A stretch of DNA of 55,289 bases from Pseudomonadota bacterium (GTDB lineage: Bacteria > Tectomicrobia > Entotheonellia > Entotheonellales > Entotheonellaceae), in contig SXND01000262.1 of NCBI GenBank assembly GCA_005777235.1, positions 1 through 55,289 on the forward strand. Reading direction: 5' to 3'. Shown in pieces: positions 1-8,126 of the stretch; positions within the stretch are counted from its first letter, which is position 1; each line of letters opens with the position of its first letter. A model generated the notes under the pieces. It was given only the letters and a program-made list of their open reading frames with translations. It was not told where the DNA came from and did not search any database. The position numbers and the translations under genes were made by a program.

Positions 1-43
1 TGCCCTCGGTCGGGTCTGGCACGTAGTCCCCTGGTCCACACAT
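1..43 (-). CDS. Possible start of a truncated gene
   Basis: On the minus strand an ATG at 43 is preceded by a good Shine-Dalgarno-like GAGGGGAG about 8 bases upstream and opens a frame (MCGPGDYVPDPTEG) that runs off the window edge with no stop. Only 14 codons are visible, so no function can be given. The ribosome site and orientation match the co-directional minus-strand genes further right. It could be a chance ATG. Confidence 0.3.
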   Translation of the reverse strand, partial: MCGPGDYVPDPTEG

Positions 44-120
44 GGTGTGCTCCCCTCAGAAAAAAGGTTGGGAGCGGTAGTATAGAAACCGTCACCTACC
101 CTGTCTAGAGCAATTTCAGA

Positions 121-300
121 ATCGTCGCTACAGTGTCCAATATTCTCCAGAATTAAATATTATAGAGATACTATGGCGCTTTAGAAAATATGAATGGATA
201 GAGTTGGATGCTTAGAAGAGCTGGACACATTTGGTGAACTATGTAGAAAATGTGCTCCAGAATTTCGGGGAAAAATATAAAATTATTTTTGTTTAAGTAC
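121..300. other. AT-rich non-coding island
   Basis: This stretch is far richer in A and T than the rest of the window. It contains a 10-base direct repeat (CTCCAGAATT at 145-154 and 255-264) and an AT palindrome at 271-290 (arms AAAAATA and TATTTTT). No credible gene is seen. It could be a promoter-rich spacer or a remnant of inserted DNA next to the gene fragment that follows. Confidence 0.4.
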
Positions 301-314
301 ATAACACCCAGTTC

Positions 315-680
315 TTGCAGGAACGGGAAGCCTTGCGGAGTGCCTGGCAGCACGACCAATACGCCTCGCGGTTTACGACGATGTTACGCCGTATCCAACA
401 GGACGCACTGCAACATTACGATGTTTTTCTGGCAATTTACGCTAAGAATCTGGAGAAGACGTTGCAAGTCGTGCCCAAAAACGAAGTGCCGGTGATTCGT
501 GCGCAGGTTGAAGCTGCCAGAGCATGCGCGGACGGCAAGCTCGATCCGCAGATTACCTTGCCCGGTAGTCATACAGCGCAAGAGAAGGCGCGTAGCCTCG
601 ACCGGCGCGGGGAAAACATGTCAGAGCACTGGGCTTTTTTTACGCAAATGGATGCCGTGCATCATTTGAGTGCTGAGTAG
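315..680 (+). CDS. Hypothetical protein, probably a gene remnant
   Basis: An open frame of 121 codons with a TTG start, closed upstream by a stop at 294-296. The predicted protein is soluble, charged and largely helical (for example the stretch LRRIQQDALQHYDVFLAIY), with no signal peptide or membrane segment. I do not recognise the family. There is no clear ribosome site before the TTG, and the frame begins exactly where the AT-rich island ends, so it may be the 3' part of a longer gene cut by insertion or deletion. Codon use looks like the rest of the window, which favours real, or formerly real, coding sequence. Confidence 0.4.
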   Translation: MQEREALRSAWQHDQYASRFTTMLRRIQQDALQHYDVFLAIYAKNLEKTLQVVPKNEVPVIRAQVEAARACADGKLDPQITLPGSHTAQEKARSLDRRGENMSEHWAFFTQMDAVHHLSAE

Positions 681-1016
681 CTAAAGTGAGCCATCAGCCT
701 AGGCATCTACAAATCATAAGCATATTAAGAACTATATTGACGCCAGTATATGCTAGACATAGGGAGTGAGATGTGGCCAGCACGGCCTTTCGCTATGGCG
801 GTGGGGAGGCGAACTACCTGTCCAGCCAGCTGCAACGCGCCCTGCGCGCTGTACATGGTACGGCGCAGCATCAGCGCCAGCAATGATGCGTATGAGGAGC
901 ATGCTCAGGGGTTGTTGGGGCTGGCGGGGGCGCCGTCGGGGCAGTGGGCCTCTCCCCGCCAAGCTGGCAGGGGCTGCACCGCGGGGCTCCTATCCTCTGG
1001 CAGCACAAACGAGCCC
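681..1016. other. Gene-poor stretch with decayed coding fragment
   Basis: No intact gene is seen. A short plus-strand frame at 773-886 (GTG start, 37 codons, containing TAFRYGGGEANYLSSQLQ) has protein-like composition and may be a remnant of a larger gene. Longer overlapping frames on both strands have unusual composition and look spurious. I cannot assign a function. Confidence 0.35.
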
Positions 1017-1580
1017 CTATGCCGGAGGAGTAACACCAGGGTTCTCGCCCGTGGGTGCAGAGTCCACAAATCCCAGGGTACGCTTCAGACGCTCAACCAC
1101 ATTGTAGACAATAGGGCACGTTTCCGCATTGTCGAGCACTTGTGGGAGGCGAGAGCGGAAGTTGCGGTGTAAGTGGGGATACTGCGCGCACACGGCAGGG
1201 CGCACCTCGTAGATCGAGCAGAGTGCACCATCCAGGAAGGGACAGGGGAGCGTGCGAGTAATGTACTTCCCCATGTCAGCGTCAGACTGGAGATAGCGCG
1301 TGCGGATGTCCTCCAGGGTCAGCCCCAAGTAGGCCGCAATCCGTGTGGCTTCGGCCCGGCTGAAGACAGGTTGACGTACCCGGCAGCAGTTGGCGCACTC
1401 CCGACAGTCAATATGCTGCCACACGGCAGCCGTCGTCTCCTGGACGAGCGCATTGAGTGGACGGTCGGAGAGCGGCACTTCTAAGGTGACAAAGGTCCGA
1501 AACGCCAGGTTGTCTGCCTCATGGGCCACTGTCGTACGTTGGATATGGTGCAGATCCGTGATAATCTCGTGAGGCATCAT
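1017..1580 (-). CDS. YkgJ-family cysteine cluster protein
   Basis: A protein of 187 residues with the family's signature CxxCxxCC (CRECANCC, about residues 60-67), followed by CPFLDGALCSIYEVRP and a further cysteine in VCAQYP. These are the ligands of the presumed zinc or iron-sulfur site of the UPF0153/YkgJ family (PF03692), whose biochemical role is poorly defined; some members act in protein or flagellin modification. The ATG at 1580 is chosen because AGAGAGGA precedes it; a longer frame to 1670 lacks a ribosome site. It is co-directional with the Wzz-like gene upstream (86-base gap) and may be read from the same transcript. Confidence 0.85.
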   Translation of the reverse strand: MMPHEIITDLHHIQRTTVAHEADNLAFRTFVTLEVPLSDRPLNALVQETTAAVWQHIDCRECANCCRVRQPVFSRAEATRIAAYLGLTLEDIRTRYLQSDADMGKYITRTLPCPFLDGALCSIYEVRPAVCAQYPHLHRNFRSRLPQVLDNAETCPIVYNVVERLKRTLGFVDSAPTGENPGVTPPA

Positions 1581-1666
1581 GTCCTCTCTTCCCGTGTGAG
1601 CTTTGGCGGACTGCCTCTCGGCCCCAGGTCTGGTGACGCAAGCGGACGGGGTTGAGCACCCCAGGC

Positions 1667-3580
1667 TCACTCCTGGGGACTGAGCAGAATGGCCCCGAGA
1701 ATATCAGCCTGCACATCTTGCAGGAGAGCTTTCGCCTCTATGGCCTTATCCATCTGCGATGTCCCCAGAGTCAGGACCAGACAGGTGGCATCGACTTTAC
1801 TCCCTAAAAGCGCGGCATCTACCCCATCAAGGACCGGAGGAGCGAGGCATACAATCAAGTCATATCTGGCTTTGTATTGCGCCAAGAGCGTATCAAACAC
1901 TGACGAGGCGAAGGCGGCGGCGGTCGCGGGGAAGGCCGTGCCAGTGGCCACGACGTGTAGGCATGCGATGCTCGTCTTCTGGATACTGTCTTGCCATTGA
2001 TCGAGCGTGGCGAGGGCTTCGGCGACGCCCGGTGCCGCGGCACAGTGTAACAGGCTGTGGAGGGAGGGCTGCGAGACATTGCTGTCAACGAGAAGGGTCG
2101 ACAGGCCAGCGTGGGCTGCCGCCATGGCCAATTCCGTGGCGAGAGCGGCGACAGCGTCGTGCGACTCTGTCCCGACCAGCAGGACGGTGTGTATCTGGCG
2201 TTGACTTTGGAGGCTCTTGAAGCGCGCATAGAGGTAGCGTACAGCTGGCGTCGCCGTAGGAGGGAACGCCGCATGATCTCCCGAGAGTGTCTCTCGACCT
2301 TGCTGGCTTCTGCCCGACGTGGCCATGGGGACAGTCGTCAGCAATTCTAGGCCTACGTGTCGTTCTACCTGACCAGCGGTATAGAGGGTCTGATCCGAAA
2401 AATTCCTCAGAAACACGAGGACCACACCCATCATAAGGCCCACAAACAGCCCCAGAATGGCTGTTTTCGTACGGGCGGGCTTGCTTTTCTTCTCTGCCGG
2501 AAAAGCCTGGTCGAGGACATGGAAGGTGGTATCCTCGCGTGCTTCATCCAGCTTCGCTTGCTCAAGATGTTGTGTCAAGAACGTAAAGACTTTTCCGAGG
2601 ATCAAGGCCTCGCGTTGCAGGCGCGCATAGACCATCTTGATCTCGGGGAATTCTTCTAAGGAGAGCTGGTTCTGTGGTTCTATCGTACTCGCCTGCGTCT
2701 CCGGCCGCACGGACAACGTACCCGAATGCAACTGCGTCAATTGGGCACGCAGTTCGTGCAATTCTTCTTGTAACAGGTAGACTTCACGATTGGCGCTGGT
2801 CATCAAGCGTTGCTGCACCCCCACACGCACCTCACGCTCCCGGATTTGTCCCTCGATCTCGGCGTTAGCTGCCACCGCCGCGGTCGTCTGGGCTTCCAGA
2901 GAGACGATTTGGTGTGTCTGTTCGAAATTTTTGAGCGTTTCTTCGGCGATATGCAGGGCTTGGCGAGTTTTGTCGAGCTGGGACGCCACGAACTCCCAGT
3001 TCTTTCTGGCGAGCGAGAAGGCGTTACTATTGACCGTACGATGGAGGACCTCAACGTAGTGCTTAGCAATCACGGCAGCCAAGTGCGAATCCGTACGTGA
3101 CACCACAATGGTCACGATACCTTTACGATCCGCTGAGAGAGCCACAGAGCCCTTCAGAGCGAGAAAGGCGTCTTGTATGGTAGGAGCTTTTGGTGTTTTC
3201 CATTGCCGTGTCTCGGCATCCCATCTGCCTGGAAACAGGTGAGGCAGTAAATCGAGATCCTGGATCACCTCGACTGCTAGCGTACGACTTTGGAGCACGT
3301 TGAGGAGACGATCGGCTAGATTCTCTCGGCCAAACAGCGATCCAGAAGCGGCTGGGAGAAGCCCACCAATCTCTCCGAGTGCCGAGGACAGGCCACCGCG
3401 CGCTGCACCCAATGCCATGAGGGTGACCGTGCTTTGGTAGATATTTGGCTGGGACCGCACCCAACCTGTGATGCCGAGCGTCACCACCAGGGTCGCGCTC
3501 CAGAACCAGGCCCGATACCTGACCAGTACGGCCCAATAATCACGCAGACGAATCATCTCTCCCCCAGGAGCCATCTCCAT
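1667..3580 (-). CDS. Wzz-type chain-length protein with degenerate BY-kinase domain
   Basis: This 637-residue protein has the architecture of polysaccharide co-polymerases with a fused tyrosine autokinase. There is an N-terminal Wzz domain with a membrane segment (WFWSATLVVTLGITGWV), a long periplasmic coiled-coil region (about 170-330), a second membrane segment (about 375-395, ILGLFVGLMMGVVLVF) and a cytoplasmic CpsD/Etk-like nucleotide-binding fold. That fold is degenerate. The Walker A position reads GTESHDAVAA without the Lys-Ser/Thr, the Walker B-like strand reads LIVCLAPP without Asp, and no C-terminal tyrosine cluster is present. It therefore probably controls chain length or export structurally rather than by phosphorylation. 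It neighbours the SLBB exporter. An alternative ATG at 3556 is equally plausible. Confidence 0.88.
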   Translation of the reverse strand: MEMAPGGEMIRLRDYWAVLVRYRAWFWSATLVVTLGITGWVRSQPNIYQSTVTLMALGAARGGLSSALGEIGGLLPAASGSLFGRENLADRLLNVLQSRTLAVEVIQDLDLLPHLFPGRWDAETRQWKTPKAPTIQDAFLALKGSVALSADRKGIVTIVVSRTDSHLAAVIAKHYVEVLHRTVNSNAFSLARKNWEFVASQLDKTRQALHIAEETLKNFEQTHQIVSLEAQTTAAVAANAEIEGQIREREVRVGVQQRLMTSANREVYLLQEELHELRAQLTQLHSGTLSVRPETQASTIEPQNQLSLEEFPEIKMVYARLQREALILGKVFTFLTQHLEQAKLDEAREDTTFHVLDQAFPAEKKSKPARTKTAILGLFVGLMMGVVLVFLRNFSDQTLYTAGQVERHVGLELLTTVPMATSGRSQQGRETLSGDHAAFPPTATPAVRYLYARFKSLQSQRQIHTVLLVGTESHDAVAALATELAMAAAHAGLSTLLVDSNVSQPSLHSLLHCAAAPGVAEALATLDQWQDSIQKTSIACLHVVATGTAFPATAAAFASSVFDTLLAQYKARYDLIVCLAPPVLDGVDAALLGSKVDATCLVLTLGTSQMDKAIEAKALLQDVQADILGAILLSPQE

Positions 3581-3687
3581 GGGTCTAACCTCATGAGCGT
3601 AAGGTATATGACAGTGGACACGCGCTCAACACTCCCCTGTCGGCTGCCATAGGAGGGACATGATGACACTGCCCGAGGTCGTCCCAA
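3581..3687. other. Spacer between exporter and Wzz gene
   Basis: A gap of 107 bases between two minus-strand exopolysaccharide genes. I see no convincing terminator or promoter. The two genes are probably co-transcribed. Confidence 0.3.
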
Positions 3688-6600
3688 TTATAAGCTGACC
3701 AAAATGGCTGCGATGACTCCCAAACTGGAGATGCCTTGCGAGATAATCTGGACAATATCACGCGTGGTACGCAGGGTAGATGGGGTAACCACACGGCGTG
3801 GCACGATGATACTATCCCCTGGTTGGACATGGACAGCATAGAAATCTTTAAATTTGAGCGTTTTGCCACTGGTAAGCAGCACCGCAAATTGATTTTGTGT
3901 GTTACTCATAACCGTGCCATTGGCCTGGACTAGGAAGATCCCTTCCTCCTCAGCAGTCTTTTTCAGCCCACCAACTTTACTGAGATAGTACGCTATTGTT
4001 TTTGCTGGTTCATAGAGTAATGACGTGCGATTGTAGACCTCGCCCAGCACATTCACATACTGTGGGGTTGAGGGAATCGTGAGCTGATCACCCGGCTCTA
4101 AGACGAGATCCTCCACAGTGCCAGCCAACGCCTCAAGAGGGCGTAAGCGCACGACGATGCGCCCATCAGGTTGCACAGCGCTGAGACGCCTCAGCATGTC
4201 CCGACGAAAGTCGGCGACTTGCTTTTGCTCTCTGGCATCGTCTGCGCTCAGGGTCGCTTGGATCTCCGCCGCATTTTGGCTGAGGAGCGCACTTTCTTCC
4301 TCACGGATCAAGTCCTCCACACGCCTTGCCTGGTCCTGTTTTGTACGTACACGGGTGAACGTTGCGCCATGTAAATATGCGCTGTCGGTAAAACCACCGG
4401 CACGCCGCAGGACGGAAGCCAAGTGCTCGCCTTTTTGGACAGGATAACCGCCCGGAAAGCGCACTTCGCCCAGCACTTCCACCACACGCTCCAATTCGAT
4501 ATTCGGAATGGGACGGATTAAGAGTTGATCGAAATCTTCCAAAAAGATGTTGTCGTTGGTCTCACCGGCAAGGGCTTGGCTCAGACTGATTTCTAGGCGG
4601 ATCGCTGTATCCCCGGTCTGCGTGATCCTGTGGCGCGTTAATTCGGCTTTCTCCAGATACGCCAGTTTCTGCACACCCCCAGCGCGGAAGATCAGATCGC
4701 TCACCCGCATATCTCTTGTCAAGGCATAGCTTCCCGGTCGATGCACCAGACCCAACACCTGTACCTGCTGAGGAAATTTGTATTCAGAGAGGTTATGCAC
4801 TACGACCTTATCTTCGTTGTGTAGGAGGAGATTATCCAGTCTGCTATCGCGTATGGCGCCTTCGAGGTGAAAGGGTAAGGCTTGGAGATCACGCGTTGCA
4901 GTGACCCGCAGGATCTCGGCGCGCTCCAGGTAAGCCACGTTGGTGACACCCCCAGCTTTGGCGATGAGATCCGCCACCCGCATCCCGCCTAATAACGGGT
5001 AGGATCCCGGCTGTCGGACTTCCCCCTCAATCGTCACGACCGGGGGATCGGTAAAATCCGTTTTGGCAAAGATCCGTACCCCATCCTGGGGTTGGAGCAC
5101 CAGGTTCGCCGCTGGATCACCGGCGAAGAGGGCGTGGAGGGTAAAAGGCACAATGGTGCGCTGCAAGTTCGGCTCCACGTAACGCACAAGTTCCGCGTAG
5201 TCTGGATAGGCTTCCGGGCGTAACGCTTGGTACGACGGCAGCAAATCACGTAAGCGCATCCCAGGCTTCAATTCGTAACGCCCTGGTCTGAGGACATGCC
5301 CGTCGAGTGTGACAATGTTTTCCAGGGTCGGGATAATGGATAACACCCGGACCGAGTCGCCCTCCACGATGGGAGTCTGCCACGGATCACGGCGGGCTTT
5401 TTGCTGCGCTGAGAGATCAAAATCTACGACGATACGCTTTTCGTTGGCGACCACCCGTTCGACCTGCACCCGCTGTAAGTAGCCCAAGGGCGTAATCCCC
5501 CCTGCCAGATCAAAGAGACGGCGCAGGGTGATCCCTGGCTCGATCTCATAGATCGCCGGCCGTTTGACATTGCCCGCCACTCCGGCTACCGGACCAATCA
5601 GGGGAACGAAGATGGTATCGCCCATTTGTAGCGTTTCGTCCTGACTTTTGTCGCCTTGTAGGAGGAAATTGTACAAATCAATCGTATGAACCTTTTTATT
5701 CTGATGTGTGACTTGAATGCGCCGTAAAGAGCCGTTTTTTGTGGGACCACCAGACGCGAACAGGGCGTTGACCAGCGTGGATAAAGAACTCACCGTATAG
5801 GCCCCAGGCTGTTGCACTTCCCCAACCACATACACCAAGATCGTGCGTAACTTTCCGAGCGTCACGGCCATACGAAAGTCAGCATAGTATTCGGCAAAGC
5901 GGCGTTGCAAGAGGTTTTGTAATTGATCCAGGGTGAGCCCGCCCACGGCCACGACGCCGAGCCTGGGGAGCGTTAGCGTACCGTTGCGCTCAATCGTGAC
6001 CTGATAGGCTTCTTGCACGCCTCCCCAGAGCACGATGTTCACGCTATCACCCGGGCCCACGATATAATCTTGACTGATAGGTACGTCGGTAATGGGAGCA
6101 AACGTGGTGGGCGTACGCGCGAAGAGATCATAGCCAAACTGGCGTAACGGGGTCGAGGGATCAATCGCACTCCCCGCTAACAGACGCTCAATGGGGGAGA
6201 GTTCCTCGAGAAATTGCGTTTTGCCGGCGCTCGTCGTCCCGGTGTCCCCAGTGGCTGTAGCAGGTGACTCGCCACTCCCACTCGGCCCCGCCGGAGGTGT
6301 GGCCGGCGGCCTGCCCGTGGCATCCACTGGGGTGCCATCTGGTCGTAGAACGCCGGGAGCGGCTTGCGTCCTGGGCACGGTGGGTACCACGCCCGGCGCG
6401 GGCGGTGTGGGCGTGCTCCTCGGCGGTACCGCGGGGCTCGTCCCACCAAACGGCACGCCAGGAGGCTGACTGGCTGGCCTACCGGCTCCTGGGACGACAG
6501 TTCCTGGGGCGACAGGCGCAGAGGCTGGCTGCCCCGGTGCACCACTCGATGGGAGAAGCGGGCTCACACTCGACCCGGGGGCTGGTGTGCGGCCTGACGT

Positions 6601-6807
6601 CCCCGCTGGTGCGGCTGCCGGCACTCCTGTCGCTCGCCCCGCCGGCAAAGCCGCTGGAGTGGAGACACCGCCCCCGGCTGGCGCCGGAGCGACTGCCGGA
6701 GCCGATGTTGGCTGCCCAACGCCATGTGACGTCAGGCCCAGAGAGAGCCCCAACGCGAGACATCCTATGACACAGTGACGGGCTTGGGAAAGCAGACCTG
6801 ACAACAC
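3688..6807 (-). CDS. Polysaccharide export protein with seven SLBB domains
   Basis: This 1039-residue Wza/OMA-family outer-membrane exporter has an N-terminal signal-like segment (CVIGCLALGLSLGLTSHGVG), then about 150 residues of Pro/Ala/Gly-rich linker. Next comes a Poly_export domain (about 225-310, with DYIVGPGDSVNIVLWG) and seven SLBB-like modules, each with a motif like GEVxxPGxY: GEVQQPGAY, GNVKRPAIY, GHVLRPGRY, GEVRQPGSY, GLVHRPGSY, GEVRFPGGY and the weaker GEVYNRTSL. A hydrophobic C-terminal segment ends the protein. It is far longer than Wza (about 380 residues). It should form the export channel or periplasmic conduit that works with the Wzz-like protein downstream. The start is a GTG at 6807 with GGATGGAG before it; an IS end lies only 12 bases further upstream. 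Confidence 0.9.
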   Translation of the reverse strand: MLSGLLSQARHCVIGCLALGLSLGLTSHGVGQPTSAPAVAPAPAGGGVSTPAALPAGRATGVPAAAPAGTSGRTPAPGSSVSPLLPSSGAPGQPASAPVAPGTVVPGAGRPASQPPGVPFGGTSPAVPPRSTPTPPAPGVVPTVPRTQAAPGVLRPDGTPVDATGRPPATPPAGPSGSGESPATATGDTGTTSAGKTQFLEELSPIERLLAGSAIDPSTPLRQFGYDLFARTPTTFAPITDVPISQDYIVGPGDSVNIVLWGGVQEAYQVTIERNGTLTLPRLGVVAVGGLTLDQLQNLLQRRFAEYYADFRMAVTLGKLRTILVYVVGEVQQPGAYTVSSLSTLVNALFASGGPTKNGSLRRIQVTHQNKKVHTIDLYNFLLQGDKSQDETLQMGDTIFVPLIGPVAGVAGNVKRPAIYEIEPGITLRRLFDLAGGITPLGYLQRVQVERVVANEKRIVVDFDLSAQQKARRDPWQTPIVEGDSVRVLSIIPTLENIVTLDGHVLRPGRYELKPGMRLRDLLPSYQALRPEAYPDYAELVRYVEPNLQRTIVPFTLHALFAGDPAANLVLQPQDGVRIFAKTDFTDPPVVTIEGEVRQPGSYPLLGGMRVADLIAKAGGVTNVAYLERAEILRVTATRDLQALPFHLEGAIRDSRLDNLLLHNEDKVVVHNLSEYKFPQQVQVLGLVHRPGSYALTRDMRVSDLIFRAGGVQKLAYLEKAELTRHRITQTGDTAIRLEISLSQALAGETNDNIFLEDFDQLLIRPIPNIELERVVEVLGEVRFPGGYPVQKGEHLASVLRRAGGFTDSAYLHGATFTRVRTKQDQARRVEDLIREEESALLSQNAAEIQATLSADDAREQKQVADFRRDMLRRLSAVQPDGRIVVRLRPLEALAGTVEDLVLEPGDQLTIPSTPQYVNVLGEVYNRTSLLYEPAKTIAYYLSKVGGLKKTAEEEGIFLVQANGTVMSNTQNQFAVLLTSGKTLKFKDFYAVHVQPGDSIIVPRRVVTPSTLRTTRDIVQIISQGISSLGVIAAILVSL

Positions 6808-6820
6808 AACTCCATCCTTT

Positions 6821-6847
6821 GAACCTCCCCAGGCCTAAAGGCCGGGG
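6821..6847 (-). mobile_element. IS200/IS605-type right-end hairpin
   Basis: CCCC-A-GGCC-TAAA-GGCC-GGGG at 6827-6847 forms a hairpin with a single bulge. On the minus strand it is followed by GAGGTTCAA, the typical terminal sequence of IS200/IS605 (IS1341-like) right ends. The tnpB stop codon lies within the hairpin, as in intact elements, where this segment also forms the 3' part of the omega (right-end) RNA. The left end was not found, so only the right part of the element survives. Confidence 0.75.
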
Positions 6848-7173
6848 ATTCCAGGAACCACCTTGCGGCGGTGTTCGTGGGTCGTTCCGACCCCGGCAGC
6901 AAACGTGTTGATGGCCGCATGCACATCACGGTCATGTGCGGCCCCACACGCCGCACACTGGCACTGCCTGACTTGCAAGCCCGCGTAGCTCGTGGGACTG
7001 GACAGGCTCCCGCATGCCGAGCAGGTCTTGGTGGAAAAACGCGAGGGCACTTCGCGGTCCTGCCTACCACTTGCAGTACACTTGTAGGCGAGCATGCCAC
7101 GAAGCTGAGCATGCGCCGCACTGGCGACGCGCTTCCTAAAGGATCGGGCCAGGCCCTTGTCGTTATTTTGAGA
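6835..7173 (-). pseudogene. tnpB: Truncated TnpB (IS605 OrfB) C-terminal remnant
   Basis: The reading frame encodes the C-terminal part of a TnpB RNA-guided nuclease. It starts at GLARSFRKRVASAAHAQLRG, continues through the zinc ribbon (KTCSACGS and CQCAACGAAH) and includes the last RuvC catalytic Asp in DRDVHAAIN. An in-frame stop at 7174-7176 closes it upstream. The expected roughly 280 N-terminal residues, including the first two RuvC acidic motifs, are absent, so it cannot be an active nuclease. An internal ATG at 7095 could start an 86-residue product. It sits directly against the IS right end just upstream of the polysaccharide exporter. Confidence 0.85.
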
Positions 7174-7244
7174 TCAGACAATCACCTGGTCAGCCGTGTA
7201 CAAGCACGACGTGAGGCAACGCTCCTACCGCACGGTGCCCACCA

Positions 7245-8105
7245 CTACAGTAGTAGTACAACCCCTTCTGCAGCCCCAACACATTCTAACGCCCCATGGT
7301 GTTGCGCAATGTACTCGCGGCAGTGTGCGAGTATCTGATCAATATCCTCGTCAGAATGACTGGGATCGTGATGAAAGAGTGCGAGGCGCTTGACGTGTGC
7401 CTGTTGCGCCAGTTGTACGGCATGCAGGTAGGTAGAATGGCCCCAACCGATACGCTGCGGCGCGTATTCTTCTGGAGTGTACTGCGCATCCTGAATCAGT
7501 AAATCGGCCTGTTGCACGAGGGCGAGGTGACGGGCAGGCCTGACCATGTGACGGGAAGCCAGCGCATCGCCGAAAGGCTCGTTATCCGTGGTATAGGCCA
7601 GGACTTTGCCCTGTGCCGTCAGGCGATAGCCCAGTGTACAACCAGGATGGTTGACCTGCCCCGCTTCGACGGTCGTGCCATTGGGCAAGGTGAAGACCTG
7701 TCCTTCTCCCAGCTTCACAAACTTGATGGTCGCCGCCATGACATGCATCGGAATCGGAAAATACGGGGTCTGCATCTGTCCAGTGACAATCTCTTCCAGG
7801 GTCAGCGTATCATGCTCTGGGCCCAGAATGGTCAACTCGGTCCCCCCAATATACGCTGGAATAAAGAAGGGTAAACCCTGGATGTGATCCCAGTGCGCAT
7901 GACTGAGGAATAAATAGGCCTGGATGGGCTTTGGCTGCGTGAGCAAAGCTTGCCCTAAGGCGCGAATACCCGTGCCTGCATCAAAAATAATCAGCGTCCC
8001 GTCGTTTAGGCGCACTTCGACACACGCAGTATTCCCCCCGTAACGCATCGTGGTGGGTCCTGGTGCAGCAATAGAGCCACGCGTTCCCCAGAACCGAACC
8101 TGCAT
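7245..8105 (-). CDS. Metallo-beta-lactamase-fold hydrolase
   Basis: A 286-residue MBL-fold protein. It opens with MQVRFWGTRGSIAAPG, typical of the family branch near PhnP and cyclic-phosphodiesterase-like hydrolases. It carries the metal motif HAHWDH, a further ligand region (NHPGCTLGYRL), the late Asp in AYTTDNEP and a late His in GWGHSTYLHA. A binuclear zinc site is therefore likely intact, but the substrate is unknown. ATG 8105 is preferred over GTG 8111 because AGGAG lies 7 bases before it. It is downstream of and co-directional with a glycosyltransferase (21-base gap), so it is probably in the same operon. No signal peptide is seen, so it should be cytoplasmic. Confidence 0.88.
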   Translation of the reverse strand: MQVRFWGTRGSIAAPGPTTMRYGGNTACVEVRLNDGTLIIFDAGTGIRALGQALLTQPKPIQAYLFLSHAHWDHIQGLPFFIPAYIGGTELTILGPEHDTLTLEEIVTGQMQTPYFPIPMHVMAATIKFVKLGEGQVFTLPNGTTVEAGQVNHPGCTLGYRLTAQGKVLAYTTDNEPFGDALASRHMVRPARHLALVQQADLLIQDAQYTPEEYAPQRIGWGHSTYLHAVQLAQQAHVKRLALFHHDPSHSDEDIDQILAHCREYIAQHHGALECVGAAEGVVLLL

Positions 8106-8126
8106 GCCCACTCTCCTAGCCTAGCG

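Noticed and set aside
6171-6770. Several long frames opposite the exporter's Pro/Ala-rich linker
   Set aside because: They are shadows of a GC-biased low-complexity segment, open in many frames.
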